Below are positions 15,133 to 24,096 of a stretch of 64,000 bases of DNA, piece by piece. Each line of letters starts with the position of its first letter. Position 1 is the stretch's first letter. Location of the stretch: assembly GCA_015075445.1 (NCBI GenBank), contig JABTUJ010000022.1:1-64000 (forward strand). Direction: 5' to 3'. The notes beneath the pieces were generated by a model. That model was given only the letters and a program-made list of their open reading frames with translations, did no database searches and was not told the DNA's origin. Position numbers and translations under genes: made by a program. The stretch is from Verrucomicrobiales bacterium (GTDB lineage Bacteria; Verrucomicrobiota; Verrucomicrobiia; Limisphaerales; J093).

Positions 15133-15225
15133 GGCCGCAACGTAGCGCCAACCGCACCCAAACGCACGCGAAAAAACAGCCACGAAGCCCGCCGCCGCCG
15201 CCGTGTGGAGCCGCCGTCCCCCGCC

Positions 15226-17349
15226 TCAAACCACCTCGACCGGGCACTTCGGGATGGCGTCGAGAAACGCCTGCCCGTAGCGCTTGGTCAGCACCCGGTT
15301 GTCCAGGATCACAATGATCCCCGTGTCGCTCCGGGCGCGGATCAACCGGCCGACGCCCTGGCGGAACTTGAGCACCGCTTCGGGCAGCGAGAACTCCATG
15401 AAGGGGTTGCCGCCGCGGGCCTCGATCCGCTCGAGACGCGCCTCGGTCAGCGGGTGATCGGGCACCGCGAACGGGAGGCGCGTGAGGATGACATTGCTCA
15501 GGGCCGCCCCGGGGACATCGACGCCCTGCCAGAAGCTGTCGGTGCCGAACAGGACGGAGTCCACATCTTCTTTGAAGCGTTCGAGCATGGTCGAGCGCGG
15601 CAGGCCGGTGCCCTGGACGAAGCACTGCAGCTTCAGCCGGGCGAAGAAGGGGGCCATGGTCTCGCCCAGCTCCTGCATGAGCCGCGTGTTCGTGAACAAC
15701 ACAAACGCCTTGCCATGGGTCTGGCGGATGAAGTGCTCGATCCATTTCACTAGCGCCTCGCGGTACGCCCCGTCCCGCGGATCGGGCATTTTGCCCACCA
15801 CGTACAGGCGCATCTGGCGCTCGTAATCAAAGGGCGAACCCACCTGGAGCAGCGTCGCGTGGTCCGCTCCCACCCGCGCGGCGAGGTAGTGAAGCCCGTC
15901 CCGGGCGCCGCGGCGGGGCTTGAGTTCCTGCCCGGCGTGGCGGTTGTCCATGGCCAGGGTGGCGCTGGTGAGGATGACCGAGGTGTCGCTCCCGAAAAGC
16001 CGGCGGCGGAGGTAGTCGGCCACGTCCACCGGGGCGGCGTTGAGCGCGATGTTCTTCTGGGTCCGGCCGGCGCGTTCGACCCAGTAAACGTGGTCTTGGG
16101 CGTTCTGGCCCAGGAAGACCGCGGCCGCTTCCCGCAGCTCGATGAGCCGCCGGTTGCTCTCGAGCAGTTCACTGGCCGTGTCCTTGTCTTCCGCGACCTC
16201 GACCAGGTCCCGGAGCGCGTCGGACACGCGCCGCAGCGGCAGGGTGATGGAGTCCGGGACCAGTTCGGCGCGCCGGATGCGCAGTTCGGTCCAGGTCCGC
16301 TTGCCGGGGCCTTCCGGAGCGCCGGCGGTGTCGGTCCGCACGGTGGCGCGCGCGCGGGCGGCGGCGTGGAGCTCGTCGCAGGCGGACTCGATAGCGGCGA
16401 AGAAGCGGTCGCTTTGATCGAACACCTCGGCGACGAGCTCGACGGCCTTGCCCTGGCGGAGGAGGGCGAGCAGTCCCTTCTGGGTGCGCGGGTTCCAGAG
16501 GCGCTGGAGGGAGAAGCGCACCTGGCCGCTGGAGACGCTCAGGCCGATGTGCCGCGCGGCGACCTGCTCGACCAGATGGGCCTCGTCGAAGATGACGAAG
16601 TCGTTCTTGAACAGCACGCCGTCCTCGACCGATTCCTCGAGCCCGCCCAGATGGAGGAAGAACAGGGTGTGGTTCAGGACGAGCACGTCGGCCGAGAGGA
16701 TCCGGCTGCGGACGCGCTGGAAAAAGCAGGGATCCCCGCCGGCCTTGACGAAGTCGGAGGGTGGCCCGCAGAGCTTGGGCGAACAGAGGCCGCGCTCGGA
16801 GCAGACCTGGGCCCAGACCTTCGGGTCGGGTTCGCTGTCGAAGTCGGAGAGGCTGCCGTCCGAGGTTTGGCGGGCCCAGTCGGCGATGCGTCCCAGCTCC
16901 TGCTGTTCGGTCGAGGTGAACAGGCTTTCGGATTGTTGCAGGGCCTTGCGCAGGCGGCGGGTGCACAGGTAGTTGGCGCGGCCCTTGAGCATGGTGTAAG
17001 CGAAGCGCACCGGCAGAATCCGCTCGAGCAGCGGCAGGTCCTTTTCGGTCAACTGCTCCTGCAGGTTGATGGTGTGCGTGGAGATGATCGCCTTCTTGTG
17101 GTGCTCGACGGCGTAGAGGATGGCGGGGACCAGGTAGGCCAGGCTCTTGCCCACGCCGGTGCCGGCCTCGACGATCAGGTGTTCGCGCGCGGCGAGGGCC
17201 CGGGCCACGGCGACGGCCATCTGCTGTTGCTGGGGGCGGTACTCGAAGTTGCTGGCCCGCCCGAGCACGCCCTCGGGAGAAAAGAAGTGCCGGACGTGCT
17301 CGACCAGGTCGGCTGGCCCGGCGCCGGAGGTTTCCACGGTGCTGATCAT
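15226..17349 (-). CDS. DinG/XPD-family ATP-dependent DNA helicase
   Basis: In the 707-residue protein Walker A is EAGTGVGKS (61-69) and the DEAH box is at 255-258. Cysteines 129, 183, 189, 194 and 208 lie between helicase motifs I and II, where XPD/DinG helicases bind a 4Fe-4S cluster. Later motifs include LTSATLA, GTDSFWQGVDVPG and GVGRLIRARSDTG. The enzyme unwinds damaged or structured DNA 5' to 3'. A TTG ten codons upstream overlaps the previous stop (TTGA), but ATG 17349 has GAGGAGGG eleven bases before it. It is probably co-transcribed with the upstream beta-helix gene. DinG versus YoaA subfamily cannot be told here. Confidence 0.9.
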   Translation of the reverse strand: MISTVETSGAGPADLVEHVRHFFSPEGVLGRASNFEYRPQQQQMAVAVARALAAREHLIVEAGTGVGKSLAYLVPAILYAVEHHKKAIISTHTINLQEQLTEKDLPLLERILPVRFAYTMLKGRANYLCTRRLRKALQQSESLFTSTEQQELGRIADWARQTSDGSLSDFDSEPDPKVWAQVCSERGLCSPKLCGPPSDFVKAGGDPCFFQRVRSRILSADVLVLNHTLFFLHLGGLEESVEDGVLFKNDFVIFDEAHLVEQVAARHIGLSVSSGQVRFSLQRLWNPRTQKGLLALLRQGKAVELVAEVFDQSDRFFAAIESACDELHAAARARATVRTDTAGAPEGPGKRTWTELRIRRAELVPDSITLPLRRVSDALRDLVEVAEDKDTASELLESNRRLIELREAAAVFLGQNAQDHVYWVERAGRTQKNIALNAAPVDVADYLRRRLFGSDTSVILTSATLAMDNRHAGQELKPRRGARDGLHYLAARVGADHATLLQVGSPFDYERQMRLYVVGKMPDPRDGAYREALVKWIEHFIRQTHGKAFVLFTNTRLMQELGETMAPFFARLKLQCFVQGTGLPRSTMLERFKEDVDSVLFGTDSFWQGVDVPGAALSNVILTRLPFAVPDHPLTEARLERIEARGGNPFMEFSLPEAVLKFRQGVGRLIRARSDTGIIVILDNRVLTKRYGQAFLDAIPKCPVEVV

Positions 17350-17375
17350 CGGCGGCAGCGCCCTCCTCGCGCGGG

Positions 17376-18065
17376 TCAACCGGACGTCGCCGCCCGGCGC
17401 GGGATGACTTCGACCACGGCCCGGTTCTTGGCGATGGAATGCTCCGGCAGGACGCCGCGCCAGTTGACATTCGGATAGACGAGGGTGTGGCGGCCCAGGA
17501 TGGTGCCGGGATTCAGCACGGCGTTGCAGCCCACGTTCGCGTGGTCCCCGATCAAGGCCCCGAACTTCCGCAGCCCGGTGTCGTACGAGCGGCCGTCCAA
17601 CTCGACCCGGACGTGGCCGGAGGTGATCTTCAGGTTCGAGATTTTGACGCCCGCGCCGAGGTGGGCGGCGTGACCGAGGATCGAGTCGCCGACGTAGCTG
17701 AAGTGCGGGACGACGCAGTGGTTGAACAGGACGGCGTGCTTGAACTCGCAGGCGTTGCCCACGATGCAGTGGTCGCCGATGATGACGCGTTCCCGGAGGT
17801 AAGCGCCGTGCCGGATCTGGCAGTGGGAACCGATGATGGCCGGGCCCTTGATCATGACGCCGTCCTCGACCTCGGTGCCTTCGCCGATGAAGACGTCCTT
17901 GCCGATCCAGGCGACGCCGTCGCAGTGGTTGCGGAGGCCGGGTTGCAGGTGTGTGGCCAGGTAATCCGTCAGCCGCGCGAGGGCTTCCCAGGCGAACTCA
18001 CAGCCTTCGAACAGGGCGGCGTGCGCGGTCTGGCGGAGATCGAAGAGGTCGGCCGGTCGCAACAT
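17376..18065 (-). CDS. Left-handed beta-helix (hexapeptide-repeat) acyltransferase-like protein
   Basis: The 229-residue protein is made largely of hexapeptide repeats such as IGKDVFIGEGTEVEDG, IIGSHCQIRHGAYL and VIIGDHCIVGNACE, which fold as a trimeric left-handed beta-helix. The closest known pattern is the C-terminal part of GlmU-type sugar-nucleotide enzymes (FVEVK-like start is replaced by a short helical N-terminus). There is no nucleotidyltransferase domain, so an acetyltransferase or a nucleotide-sugar binding role is possible. A GTG eight codons upstream exists, but ATG 18065 fits the promoter-like sequence. The helicase gene follows after 26 bp. Confidence 0.8.
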   Translation of the reverse strand: MLRPADLFDLRQTAHAALFEGCEFAWEALARLTDYLATHLQPGLRNHCDGVAWIGKDVFIGEGTEVEDGVMIKGPAIIGSHCQIRHGAYLRERVIIGDHCIVGNACEFKHAVLFNHCVVPHFSYVGDSILGHAAHLGAGVKISNLKITSGHVRVELDGRSYDTGLRKFGALIGDHANVGCNAVLNPGTILGRHTLVYPNVNWRGVLPEHSIAKNRAVVEVIPRRAATSG

Positions 18066-18072
18066 GCGGGCG

Positions 18073-18100
18073 AGGGTACGGCGTGGCACGGGACGGGCAA
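18073..18100 (-). promoter_or_regulatory. Candidate promoter of the beta-helix/helicase pair
   Basis: TTGCCC (18100-18095) and TACCCT (18078-18073) lie 16 bp apart on the minus strand, with the ATG at 18065 seven bases after the -10 box. The arrangement repeats the short-leader pattern seen elsewhere in the window. Confidence 0.45.
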
Positions 18101-18126
18101 GCGCGCAGGCGGAACTCGAGGCCCCC

Positions 18127-19656
18127 TCAACCGCCGTCGGGGAACCCCATCTCCTCCACGTAGACCTCCTGAAACTGCGGGTCGTCGTTGAGGCAAAGGT
18201 GTTCGGTGCGCCGACGGAGGTGCGCGAATTCCCCGCCTTGCTCGGGCAGGCCGAACAGCGCCAGCTTGGCCCCGCGCAACGCCGCGTTGCCGGCGGGCTG
18301 CACCTGGTCAGGCGGAAACGCGAGCAGGCCGATGCGGCGTGCGCTGGCGCGGCTGATGTAGTTGCCGAAGGCGCCGGCGAGCGAGACGCGTTCCAGTTGG
18401 CCGGGTTGCCAGCCGCGTCGACCCAGCAGCAGGCGGATGCCGGCGGCGATGGCGCCTTTGGCCAGTTGCAGTTCGCGCACGTCCCGCTGCGTGAGCTTCA
18501 CGTCACCCAGCAGGGGGAGTTCCGCGGCTCCCGGGATGCGTCCGGCCGGGTTGATGCGCCCCAGGTCGAGGCTGCAGGCCACGGCGTCCACCAAACCGCT
18601 GCCGCAGATCCCGCGAGGTTCACTCTGGCCGAGCACGCGGCACTCCAGTTGGCCGTCCTTCAGCGAGACCTCCGCGATGGCTCCGGTCGCGGCCCGCATC
18701 CCCATCGCAATCCGCGCCCCTTCGAAAGCGGGCCCCGCGGCGGTGCTGGCGCAGAGCAGGTGGTCCCGGTTGCCCACCACGATCTCGCCGTTCGTGCCCA
18801 GGTCCACCAGCATCGCCGGGGTCTCGGCTGCCGCCAGGCCCGTCGCGAGGATGCCGGCCAGGATGTCGCTGCCCACAAACCCGCCGAGGCACGGCAGGAA
18901 GTTCACGCGCGCTTCGGGCGCCACCGGCCACCCCAGTTCCGCGGCCCGGAACACCTTCAGCCCATCGTCCACCGGCTCGAACGGATGATGCGCCAGCGGC
19001 GCCACGGACACGCCGCAGAACAGGTGGTGCATCACCGTGTTTCCCACCACCACCACATCCGTCAAGGCCCGCCCGGCCTCTGCCGCCCCGCCCGGCGCCA
19101 CGGACAAGAGCTCGGCCAGGAGCGCGCCGAGTTGCGCCCGGATGAGGCGTTCCAGCCGCCCCTGGCCTGCGTCCGCCTGGGCATAGTCGATCCGGCTCAT
19201 CACGTCGGCGCCGTGTTGGGCCTGGGTGTTCAACGCCGTTCGGACCCCGAGCACGTCCCCGGTGCGCAGGTCCAGCAACTGGGCCACCAACGTCGTGGTG
19301 CCCAGATCCACGGCCACGCCCAACCCGTCGCGCGGGACGAAGTCGAACGTCGCGTCGTCGCTCAGAATCCGGGTCTCCCACTGCGCCAGTTCCAGTGTCA
19401 GATCCCCGGCGACGCGGGCGCGGCAGGACAACCGCCAGCCCGCGGCGCGATCCGCCGCGGGGAGCAACCGCTCGTCTTCGGGCGTGACCGGCAATGTCCC
19501 GTCCAGGACGCGCACGCGGCATCCTCGGCAGCGACCCCGCCCGCCACAGGGGAACTCGACGCCCTGGGCGAAGAGCAGCTCGGCGAGGGCAGTTCCCGGT
19601 GCGACCTCGAGGGTCTGGCCCAGGGGCAGCAGCGTGAGACGGCAGGACGCGGCCAC
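18127..19656 (-). CDS. Ferredoxin-ASKHA protein of the RACE type (reductive activator of corrinoid enzymes)
   Basis: This 509-residue protein has an N-terminal plant-type 2Fe-2S domain with Cys37, Cys43, Cys46 and Cys78. After a linker comes a large ASKHA ATPase domain (DUF4445) with VAVDLGTTTLVAQ, VGNTVMHHLF, VDLGTNGEIV and GICGSGLVDAV. Known RACE proteins use ATP to reduce inactive Co(II) corrinoid cofactors back to Co(I) on methyltransferases. The start is GTG at 19656, 11 bases after the stop of a B12-binding radical SAM gene, and no ATG is near. No classic corrinoid methyltransferase lies in the window, so the client protein is unknown. The neighbour is the obvious candidate. Confidence 0.88.
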   Translation of the reverse strand: MAASCRLTLLPLGQTLEVAPGTALAELLFAQGVEFPCGGRGRCRGCRVRVLDGTLPVTPEDERLLPAADRAAGWRLSCRARVAGDLTLELAQWETRILSDDATFDFVPRDGLGVAVDLGTTTLVAQLLDLRTGDVLGVRTALNTQAQHGADVMSRIDYAQADAGQGRLERLIRAQLGALLAELLSVAPGGAAEAGRALTDVVVVGNTVMHHLFCGVSVAPLAHHPFEPVDDGLKVFRAAELGWPVAPEARVNFLPCLGGFVGSDILAGILATGLAAAETPAMLVDLGTNGEIVVGNRDHLLCASTAAGPAFEGARIAMGMRAATGAIAEVSLKDGQLECRVLGQSEPRGICGSGLVDAVACSLDLGRINPAGRIPGAAELPLLGDVKLTQRDVRELQLAKGAIAAGIRLLLGRRGWQPGQLERVSLAGAFGNYISRASARRIGLLAFPPDQVQPAGNAALRGAKLALFGLPEQGGEFAHLRRRTEHLCLNDDPQFQEVYVEEMGFPDGG

Positions 19657-19667
19657 GGGCGGAAACC

Positions 19668-21140
19668 TCAGAGCAGGCTGGCCACGCGCCGGAAGTGGTA
19701 GCCGACGATGGCGAGTTCCATGGCTGCGTGGAACTGCCGCGGGCGCCTCAACAGCGTGCCTGCGCAGAACCGCCAGTACGCTCGCCGTCCCCGATGCCGC
19801 AGGCCGAGGACGTAGAAGGACTTGAGAAAGGCCCGGAAATCGGACCAGGTCAGCCAGAGGCGCGGCCCCGTCGGCTGGTGGTGTTGGAGGAAGGTCCGGA
19901 TCCGCTCGTAGTACACGCGGGGTTCGTAGAGCTTCTTCATCAGCTCCCGGTAACCGTTGATCAGGAAATCCCGGTTCAGCCGCGGCAGGAAATTCAGCGT
20001 CGCCTCGGTGTTGTTCCCCGTGCTCCCGGTGAGGAGCCGTCCTTCCTCGAGCAACCGCTGGTAGAGCCGGGTCTGGGGCAGCGCGGTCAACAGGCCCACC
20101 ATCGCCGTCACCACCCCCGAGCGCTGGATGAACTCGAACTGCCGCTTGAAGATGTCCTGCGGGTCGTTGTCAAAGCCGACGATGAACCCGCCCATCACCT
20201 GCAAGCCCGCACGCTGCAGCGTGGCCACCGCGGCCACGAGGTCCCGCCCCTGGTTCTGCAGCTTGTGGCATTCCTCGAGGGACTCGGCCGCCGGGGTCTC
20301 GATCCCGACGAAGACCTTCTTGAACCCGGCCTCGACCATCAGCCCGACCAGCTCCGGATCCTCGGCCAGATTCACGGAGGCCTCGGTGAGGAAGCCGATG
20401 CCCGAGCGCGTGCGCCGCCGCCAGGCGATCAGTTCCCGCAGCAGCGCCTTCGTGTGGCCGCGGTTGCCGATGAAGTTGTCGTCGACGATGAACACCATCC
20501 CCTTCCAGCCCCGCTGCCGCAGCCCCTCGAGCTCGGTGATGATCTGCCCCGGGGTCTTGGTCCGGGGCACCCGCCCGTTCATCACGATGATGTCGCAGAA
20601 CTCGCAGTTGAACGGGCAGCCGCGCGAGAACTGCACCGCCATCGTCGCGTACTGCCGCAGATCGAGCAGGTCCCAGCGCGGCGGCGGCACCCGGGTGAGC
20701 TGCGGTCGGCCCGCGGCCTGGTAGACCGGTCGCAGCCTGCCCCGGCGCAAGTCCTCCACCAGTTCCGGCATGACCTCCTCCGCCTCGCCCAAGACGAAAT
20801 GCTCGATCTCGGGAAAGGCGGCGTGGCTGGTGGTGAACAGCGGTCCGCCGGCCACCACGGGTTTGCCCACCGCGCGGCAACGGGCCGCGATCTCGGGAAC
20901 GGCTTCCCGCTGCACCAGCATGGCGCTGAGAAACACGCAGTCCGCCCACGCCAGGTCGGGATCGCGCAACCGGCTCACGTTCATGTCCACCAGCCGCAGC
21001 TCCCACTCCGGTGGCAGCATGGCCGCGACAGTGAGCAGGCCCAGCGGCGGGAAGGCGGAGCGTTTGGCCACCAAACGCAGGACATGCTTGAAACTCCAGA
21101 ACGTGTCGGGAGTGGGCGGATAAACGAGCAGGATTCTCAT
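19668..21140 (-). CDS. B12-binding domain radical SAM protein (DUF4070 type)
   Basis: The 490-residue protein has an N-terminal cobalamin-binding Rossmann fold (about 1-135), a radical SAM core with RGCPFNCEFC giving Cys175, Cys179 and Cys182 for the 4Fe-4S cluster, and a C-terminal extension of the DUF4070 kind. The DxHxxG base-off histidine motif is absent; LVDMN sits where it would be expected. Class B radical SAM enzymes of this type methylate unactivated carbons or do related chemistry. The product is unknown. ATG 21140 is used rather than the GTG one codon before. It lies 37 bp after trxB and 11 bp before the RACE gene, a probable operon. Confidence 0.87.
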   Translation of the reverse strand: MRILLVYPPTPDTFWSFKHVLRLVAKRSAFPPLGLLTVAAMLPPEWELRLVDMNVSRLRDPDLAWADCVFLSAMLVQREAVPEIAARCRAVGKPVVAGGPLFTTSHAAFPEIEHFVLGEAEEVMPELVEDLRRGRLRPVYQAAGRPQLTRVPPPRWDLLDLRQYATMAVQFSRGCPFNCEFCDIIVMNGRVPRTKTPGQIITELEGLRQRGWKGMVFIVDDNFIGNRGHTKALLRELIAWRRRTRSGIGFLTEASVNLAEDPELVGLMVEAGFKKVFVGIETPAAESLEECHKLQNQGRDLVAAVATLQRAGLQVMGGFIVGFDNDPQDIFKRQFEFIQRSGVVTAMVGLLTALPQTRLYQRLLEEGRLLTGSTGNNTEATLNFLPRLNRDFLINGYRELMKKLYEPRVYYERIRTFLQHHQPTGPRLWLTWSDFRAFLKSFYVLGLRHRGRRAYWRFCAGTLLRRPRQFHAAMELAIVGYHFRRVASLL

Positions 21141-21177
21141 CACGTTGCGCCGGCGGTCCCGGCGGGGCCCGAAGCAC

Positions 21178-22107
21178 TCACTGGTCTAGTGTCGCCAGAA
21201 ACCGTTCGGCGTCAATCGCCGCGGCGCACCCCATGCCGGCCGCCGTCACCGCTTGACGGTACACGTGATCCGCACAGTCCCCCGCCACGAACACGCCGGG
21301 GACCCGGGTCGCCGAACCGCGCTGCAGGACCGCGTAACCGTTTTCGTCCAGGTCCAGGGCCCCCCGGAAAAGCTCCGTGTTCGGCACATGCCCGATAGCG
21401 ATGAACACCCCCGCACAGGCCAGTTCGGAGGAGGCGTCGGTCTTGACGTTCCGCAGCCGCACCGCCGTCACCTTGTCCTGCTTCACATCCAGGATTTCGG
21501 TCACGACCGAATCCCACACCGGCTTGATCTTGGCGTGCGCCAGGGTGCGTTCGGCCATGATATGTGACGCCCGCAACTGGTCCCGCCGATGCACCAGGTA
21601 CACCACGGAGGCGAACCGGGTCAGATACAGCGCCTCTTCGCACGCCGAATCCCCCCCGCCGACCACGACCAGCGGTTGGTTGCGGAAGACCGGCAACGCC
21701 CCGTCACACGTGGCGCAGTAGGTCACGCCCTTCTTCTCGAGCTTCGCCTCGCTCTCGAGACCGAGGTGGCGATGACTCGCGCCGCTGGCCAGGATGATCG
21801 TCTGCGTCTGAACGGTCTCCCCGTCCACGGTCAGCGTGTAGGGCGACCGGGACAGGTCCACGGCTTCCACGGTGGCGAGTTTCACCCGCGCCCCGAACTT
21901 CTCGGCCTGCTGCTGCATCCGCTGCATCAGCTCGAACCCGTCCACGCCCTCGGGGAATCCGGGGAAGTTCTCGACCACGCTCGTCGTGGTAAGCAAGCCG
22001 CCAGGCAGCGTCCCGCTGAGCACCAGGGGCTGGAGATTGGCGCGGGCGGTGTACACGGCGGCGGTGAGTCCGGCACAGCCGCTGCCGATGATGACGACCT
22101 TTTCCAT
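21178..22107 (-). CDS. trxB: Thioredoxin reductase
   Basis: The 309-residue flavoprotein has the FAD-binding GSGCAGLTAA motif at the N-terminus, the redox-active CATC (in TYCATCDGALP), the NADPH-binding GGGDSACEEA, and the C-terminal FAD motif GVFVAGDCAD. It reduces thioredoxin with NADPH in the cytoplasm. Length and motif order match bacterial TrxB with no domain loss. It is the first gene of a probable minus-strand operon with the radical SAM and RACE genes, and could supply reducing power to that pair, though this is only suggested by position. A TTGCCA/TAGGCT promoter lies upstream. Confidence 0.95.
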   Translation of the reverse strand: MEKVVIIGSGCAGLTAAVYTARANLQPLVLSGTLPGGLLTTTSVVENFPGFPEGVDGFELMQRMQQQAEKFGARVKLATVEAVDLSRSPYTLTVDGETVQTQTIILASGASHRHLGLESEAKLEKKGVTYCATCDGALPVFRNQPLVVVGGGDSACEEALYLTRFASVVYLVHRRDQLRASHIMAERTLAHAKIKPVWDSVVTEILDVKQDKVTAVRLRNVKTDASSELACAGVFIAIGHVPNTELFRGALDLDENGYAVLQRGSATRVPGVFVAGDCADHVYRQAVTAAGMGCAAAIDAERFLATLDQ

Positions 22108-22116
22108 AGGGGCCGG

Positions 22117-22145
22117 AGCCTAGGGATCGGTCCCCGGGCTGGCAA
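22117..22145 (-). promoter_or_regulatory. Candidate trxB promoter
   Basis: TTGCCA (22145-22140) and TAGGCT (22122-22117) are 17 bp apart on the minus strand, with nine bases between the -10 box and the ATG at 22107. It would drive the trxB, radical SAM and RACE genes. Confidence 0.5.
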
Positions 22146-22351
22146 GGTCGCTCGGCGTCCTGGCCGGCCGTGCGAGCGGAGGAACCCAAGGATCCCCTCC
22201 CCCAATCCCCGAACACGGCGCGTTTGCCCGGCAATGGGGGGGAGCGCGCGAACTTCTGGAGTGGGTGTGCTTGAGCACTGCTTCGGGGGGCATTCACGAG
22301 CGTCCGGAGCAAAGGGTTGTCCCGCGGCTTCCGGTCTGGCACAACGAAGCC

Positions 22352-23148
22352 GTGTTGGCGAAACGCGTCATTCCCTGCCTGGACGTGCATGACCGGCAGG
22401 TCACCCGCGGCGTGCAGTTCGGCAAGGCCGAGGCCGGTGAGCTGCGGAATGTGGGGGATCCGGTCGAACTGGCCTTGCGCTACAACGCGCAGGGGGCCGA
22501 CGAGTTGGTGTTCTTCGACATCACGGCCAGCGCCCATGGCCGGGCCACGATGGTCGAGGTCATCGAGCGGGTGGGCCAGCAGTGCTTCATGCCCCTCACC
22601 GTCGGCGGCGGCATCCGGACGGTCGAGGACATGGGCCTGATGCTGCAGGCGGGGGCGGACAAGGTCAGCATCAACTCGGCCGCGCTCGCCGACCCGGCGC
22701 TGATCCGCACGGGGGCGGAGAAGTACGGCAGCCAGTGCATCGTGGTGTCGATCGACGCCAAGCGGACGGGGCCCGACTCCTGGCGGGTCTTCTCCCACGG
22801 CGGCCGGCAGGACACGGGTCGGGACGCCGTGGCCTGGGCCATCGAAGCGGTGGGACGGGGCGCCGGGGAGATCGTGCTGAACAGCATCGATGCCGACGGC
22901 ACCGGCAGGGCTACGACCTGGAGATCACGCGGCGGGTGGGCGAGGCGGTGGGCGTGCCGGTCGTGGCGAGCGGTGGGGCGGGCAACCTCGATCACCTGGT
23001 GGAAGTGCTGCGGGCGGGGAAGGCCGATGCCGTGCTGGCGGCGAGCATCTTCCACTTCGGCGACTTCACGGTGGACCAGGTGAAGGCGCATCTGGCCCGG
23101 CACGGGATTCCGGTGCGCCGTCTCAGCCCTCAGGCACCCTGGCGGTGA
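22352..23148 (+). CDS. hisF: Imidazole glycerol phosphate synthase subunit HisF, interrupted by a frameshift
   Basis: HisF makes the imidazole ring in histidine synthesis with HisH. The frame from GTG 22352 (MLAKRVIPCLDVH) gives the normal N-terminal half, including VGGGIRTVEDM and NSIDADGTG. After base 22910 the homology moves to the next frame, which continues GYDLEITRRVGEAVGVPV and ends GFTVDQ-like to the stop at 23148. A single missing G in the run after AGG restores the whole protein of about 265 residues. The gene is otherwise intact and the break is at a G homopolymer, so a base-calling error is the first explanation. A TTGTCC/CACAAC pair (22317-22345) lies just before the GTG. Confidence 0.9.
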
Positions 23149-23166
23149 GAAGTCGGCGGGGGGGCT

Positions 23167-24096
23167 TCACTGCACTGGCGCCAGCAGCCGCGCCACCCGC
23201 ACCGCCAGCCGCACCGGAAGGCGCCGGGCCTCCAGTTCGCGAGCGGAAGAACGCCGCGAGTCGGCGAAGTCGCGCTCAAACAGCGCCTCCACCTGCCGCG
23301 CGAACTCGGCGTCGCGCACCTCCAGGGTGATCTCAAAGTTTAACCGGAACGAGCGGTTGTCGAAGTTGGCGGTGCCCACGGCGGCGGTGTCGCGGTCCAC
23401 CAGCATGATCTTGTGGTGCAGGAATCCGTTGGTGTGCCGGTAGATGTTCACGCCTGCCTCCTCCAGCGGCGCAACAAACGACCCGCCGGACAGCCGTACG
23501 AGCGCGTTGTCGCAATCGTCCGGCACGAGCACGCGCACGTCCACGCCGCGCAGGGCCGCCAGCTTGAGCGCGCTGACGATCTGCTCGTCCGGCACGAAGT
23601 AGGGACTGGCGATCCAGAAGCGATTGGTGGCGGTGGAGATGGCGTTGAGGAAGTTCAGCTGAAATCGGTTCGCGCGGCCCTGTGTGCTGTGGAACGGGCG
23701 CACGTGAACGCCGCCGGCACGCAGTCGGTCGAGATAGGCGCGGGCGAGGAAGTCGCGGACCACCGGACTGGTTTCCTCGAGGTCCGCCCGACGTTTCTTG
23801 ACGTAGCCGTTGAACTTGGTCCGGCCAAAGACCCAGTACGCCGGCACCGCGAGGTAAGGCATGGTGTTCAGGGAGAACCCCCAGGCGATGGCGCCTTGTG
23901 AGGTCCGGGTTTCCATGACCGCCTGCACGGAGGTGAGGGCACCGACCAGATGTGCCAGTGCCACGAGCAGGGCGATGAACCGCTTCCGGCGTGAGCGGAC
24001 GTAGGCGACCGCGCGGGCTGGAGGAGCAAGGCGTGAAGGTACGACGGCTACGGCGGAGGGAGCGCCTCCGGGCCCGGGACCGGCGCCGGGATTCAT
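23167..24096 (-). CDS. Cardiolipin synthase-like phospholipase D protein with one catalytic motif lost
   Basis: The 309-residue product keeps the family N-terminus with membrane segments (about 38-60 and 78-92) and a complete C-terminal PLD half with HHKIMLVD (His227, Lys229, Asp234) and GTANFDNRSFRLNFEI. Normal cardiolipin synthases have about 480 residues and two HxKxxxxD motifs. Here the sequence jumps twice: near residue 116 (VVRDF joined to LARAYLDRL) and near residue 149 (FQLNF joined to LNAISTATNRF). Both joins remove parts of the first PLD domain while keeping the frame. The ATG overlaps the lapA stop by four bases. A single-motif protein could act as a dimer or be inactive. Confidence 0.8.
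   Translation of the reverse strand: MNPGAGPGPGGAPSAVAVVPSRLAPPARAVAYVRSRRKRFIALLVALAHLVGALTSVQAVMETRTSQGAIAWGFSLNTMPYLAVPAYWVFGRTKFNGYVKKRRADLEETSPVVRDFLARAYLDRLRAGGVHVRPFHSTQGRANRFQLNFLNAISTATNRFWIASPYFVPDEQIVSALKLAALRGVDVRVLVPDDCDNALVRLSGGSFVAPLEEAGVNIYRHTNGFLHHKIMLVDRDTAAVGTANFDNRSFRLNFEITLEVRDAEFARQVEALFERDFADSRRSSARELEARRLPVRLAVRVARLLAPVQ

Noticed and set aside
17349..17379. TTG at 17379 as the helicase start
   Set aside because: It overlaps the upstream stop, but ATG 17349 has a purine-rich GAGGAGGG before it and gives a normal N-terminus.
22905..22915. Programmed ribosomal frameshift in hisF
   Set aside because: There is no slippery heptamer or stimulatory structure that I can see, and hisF is not known to use one; a lost G is simpler.
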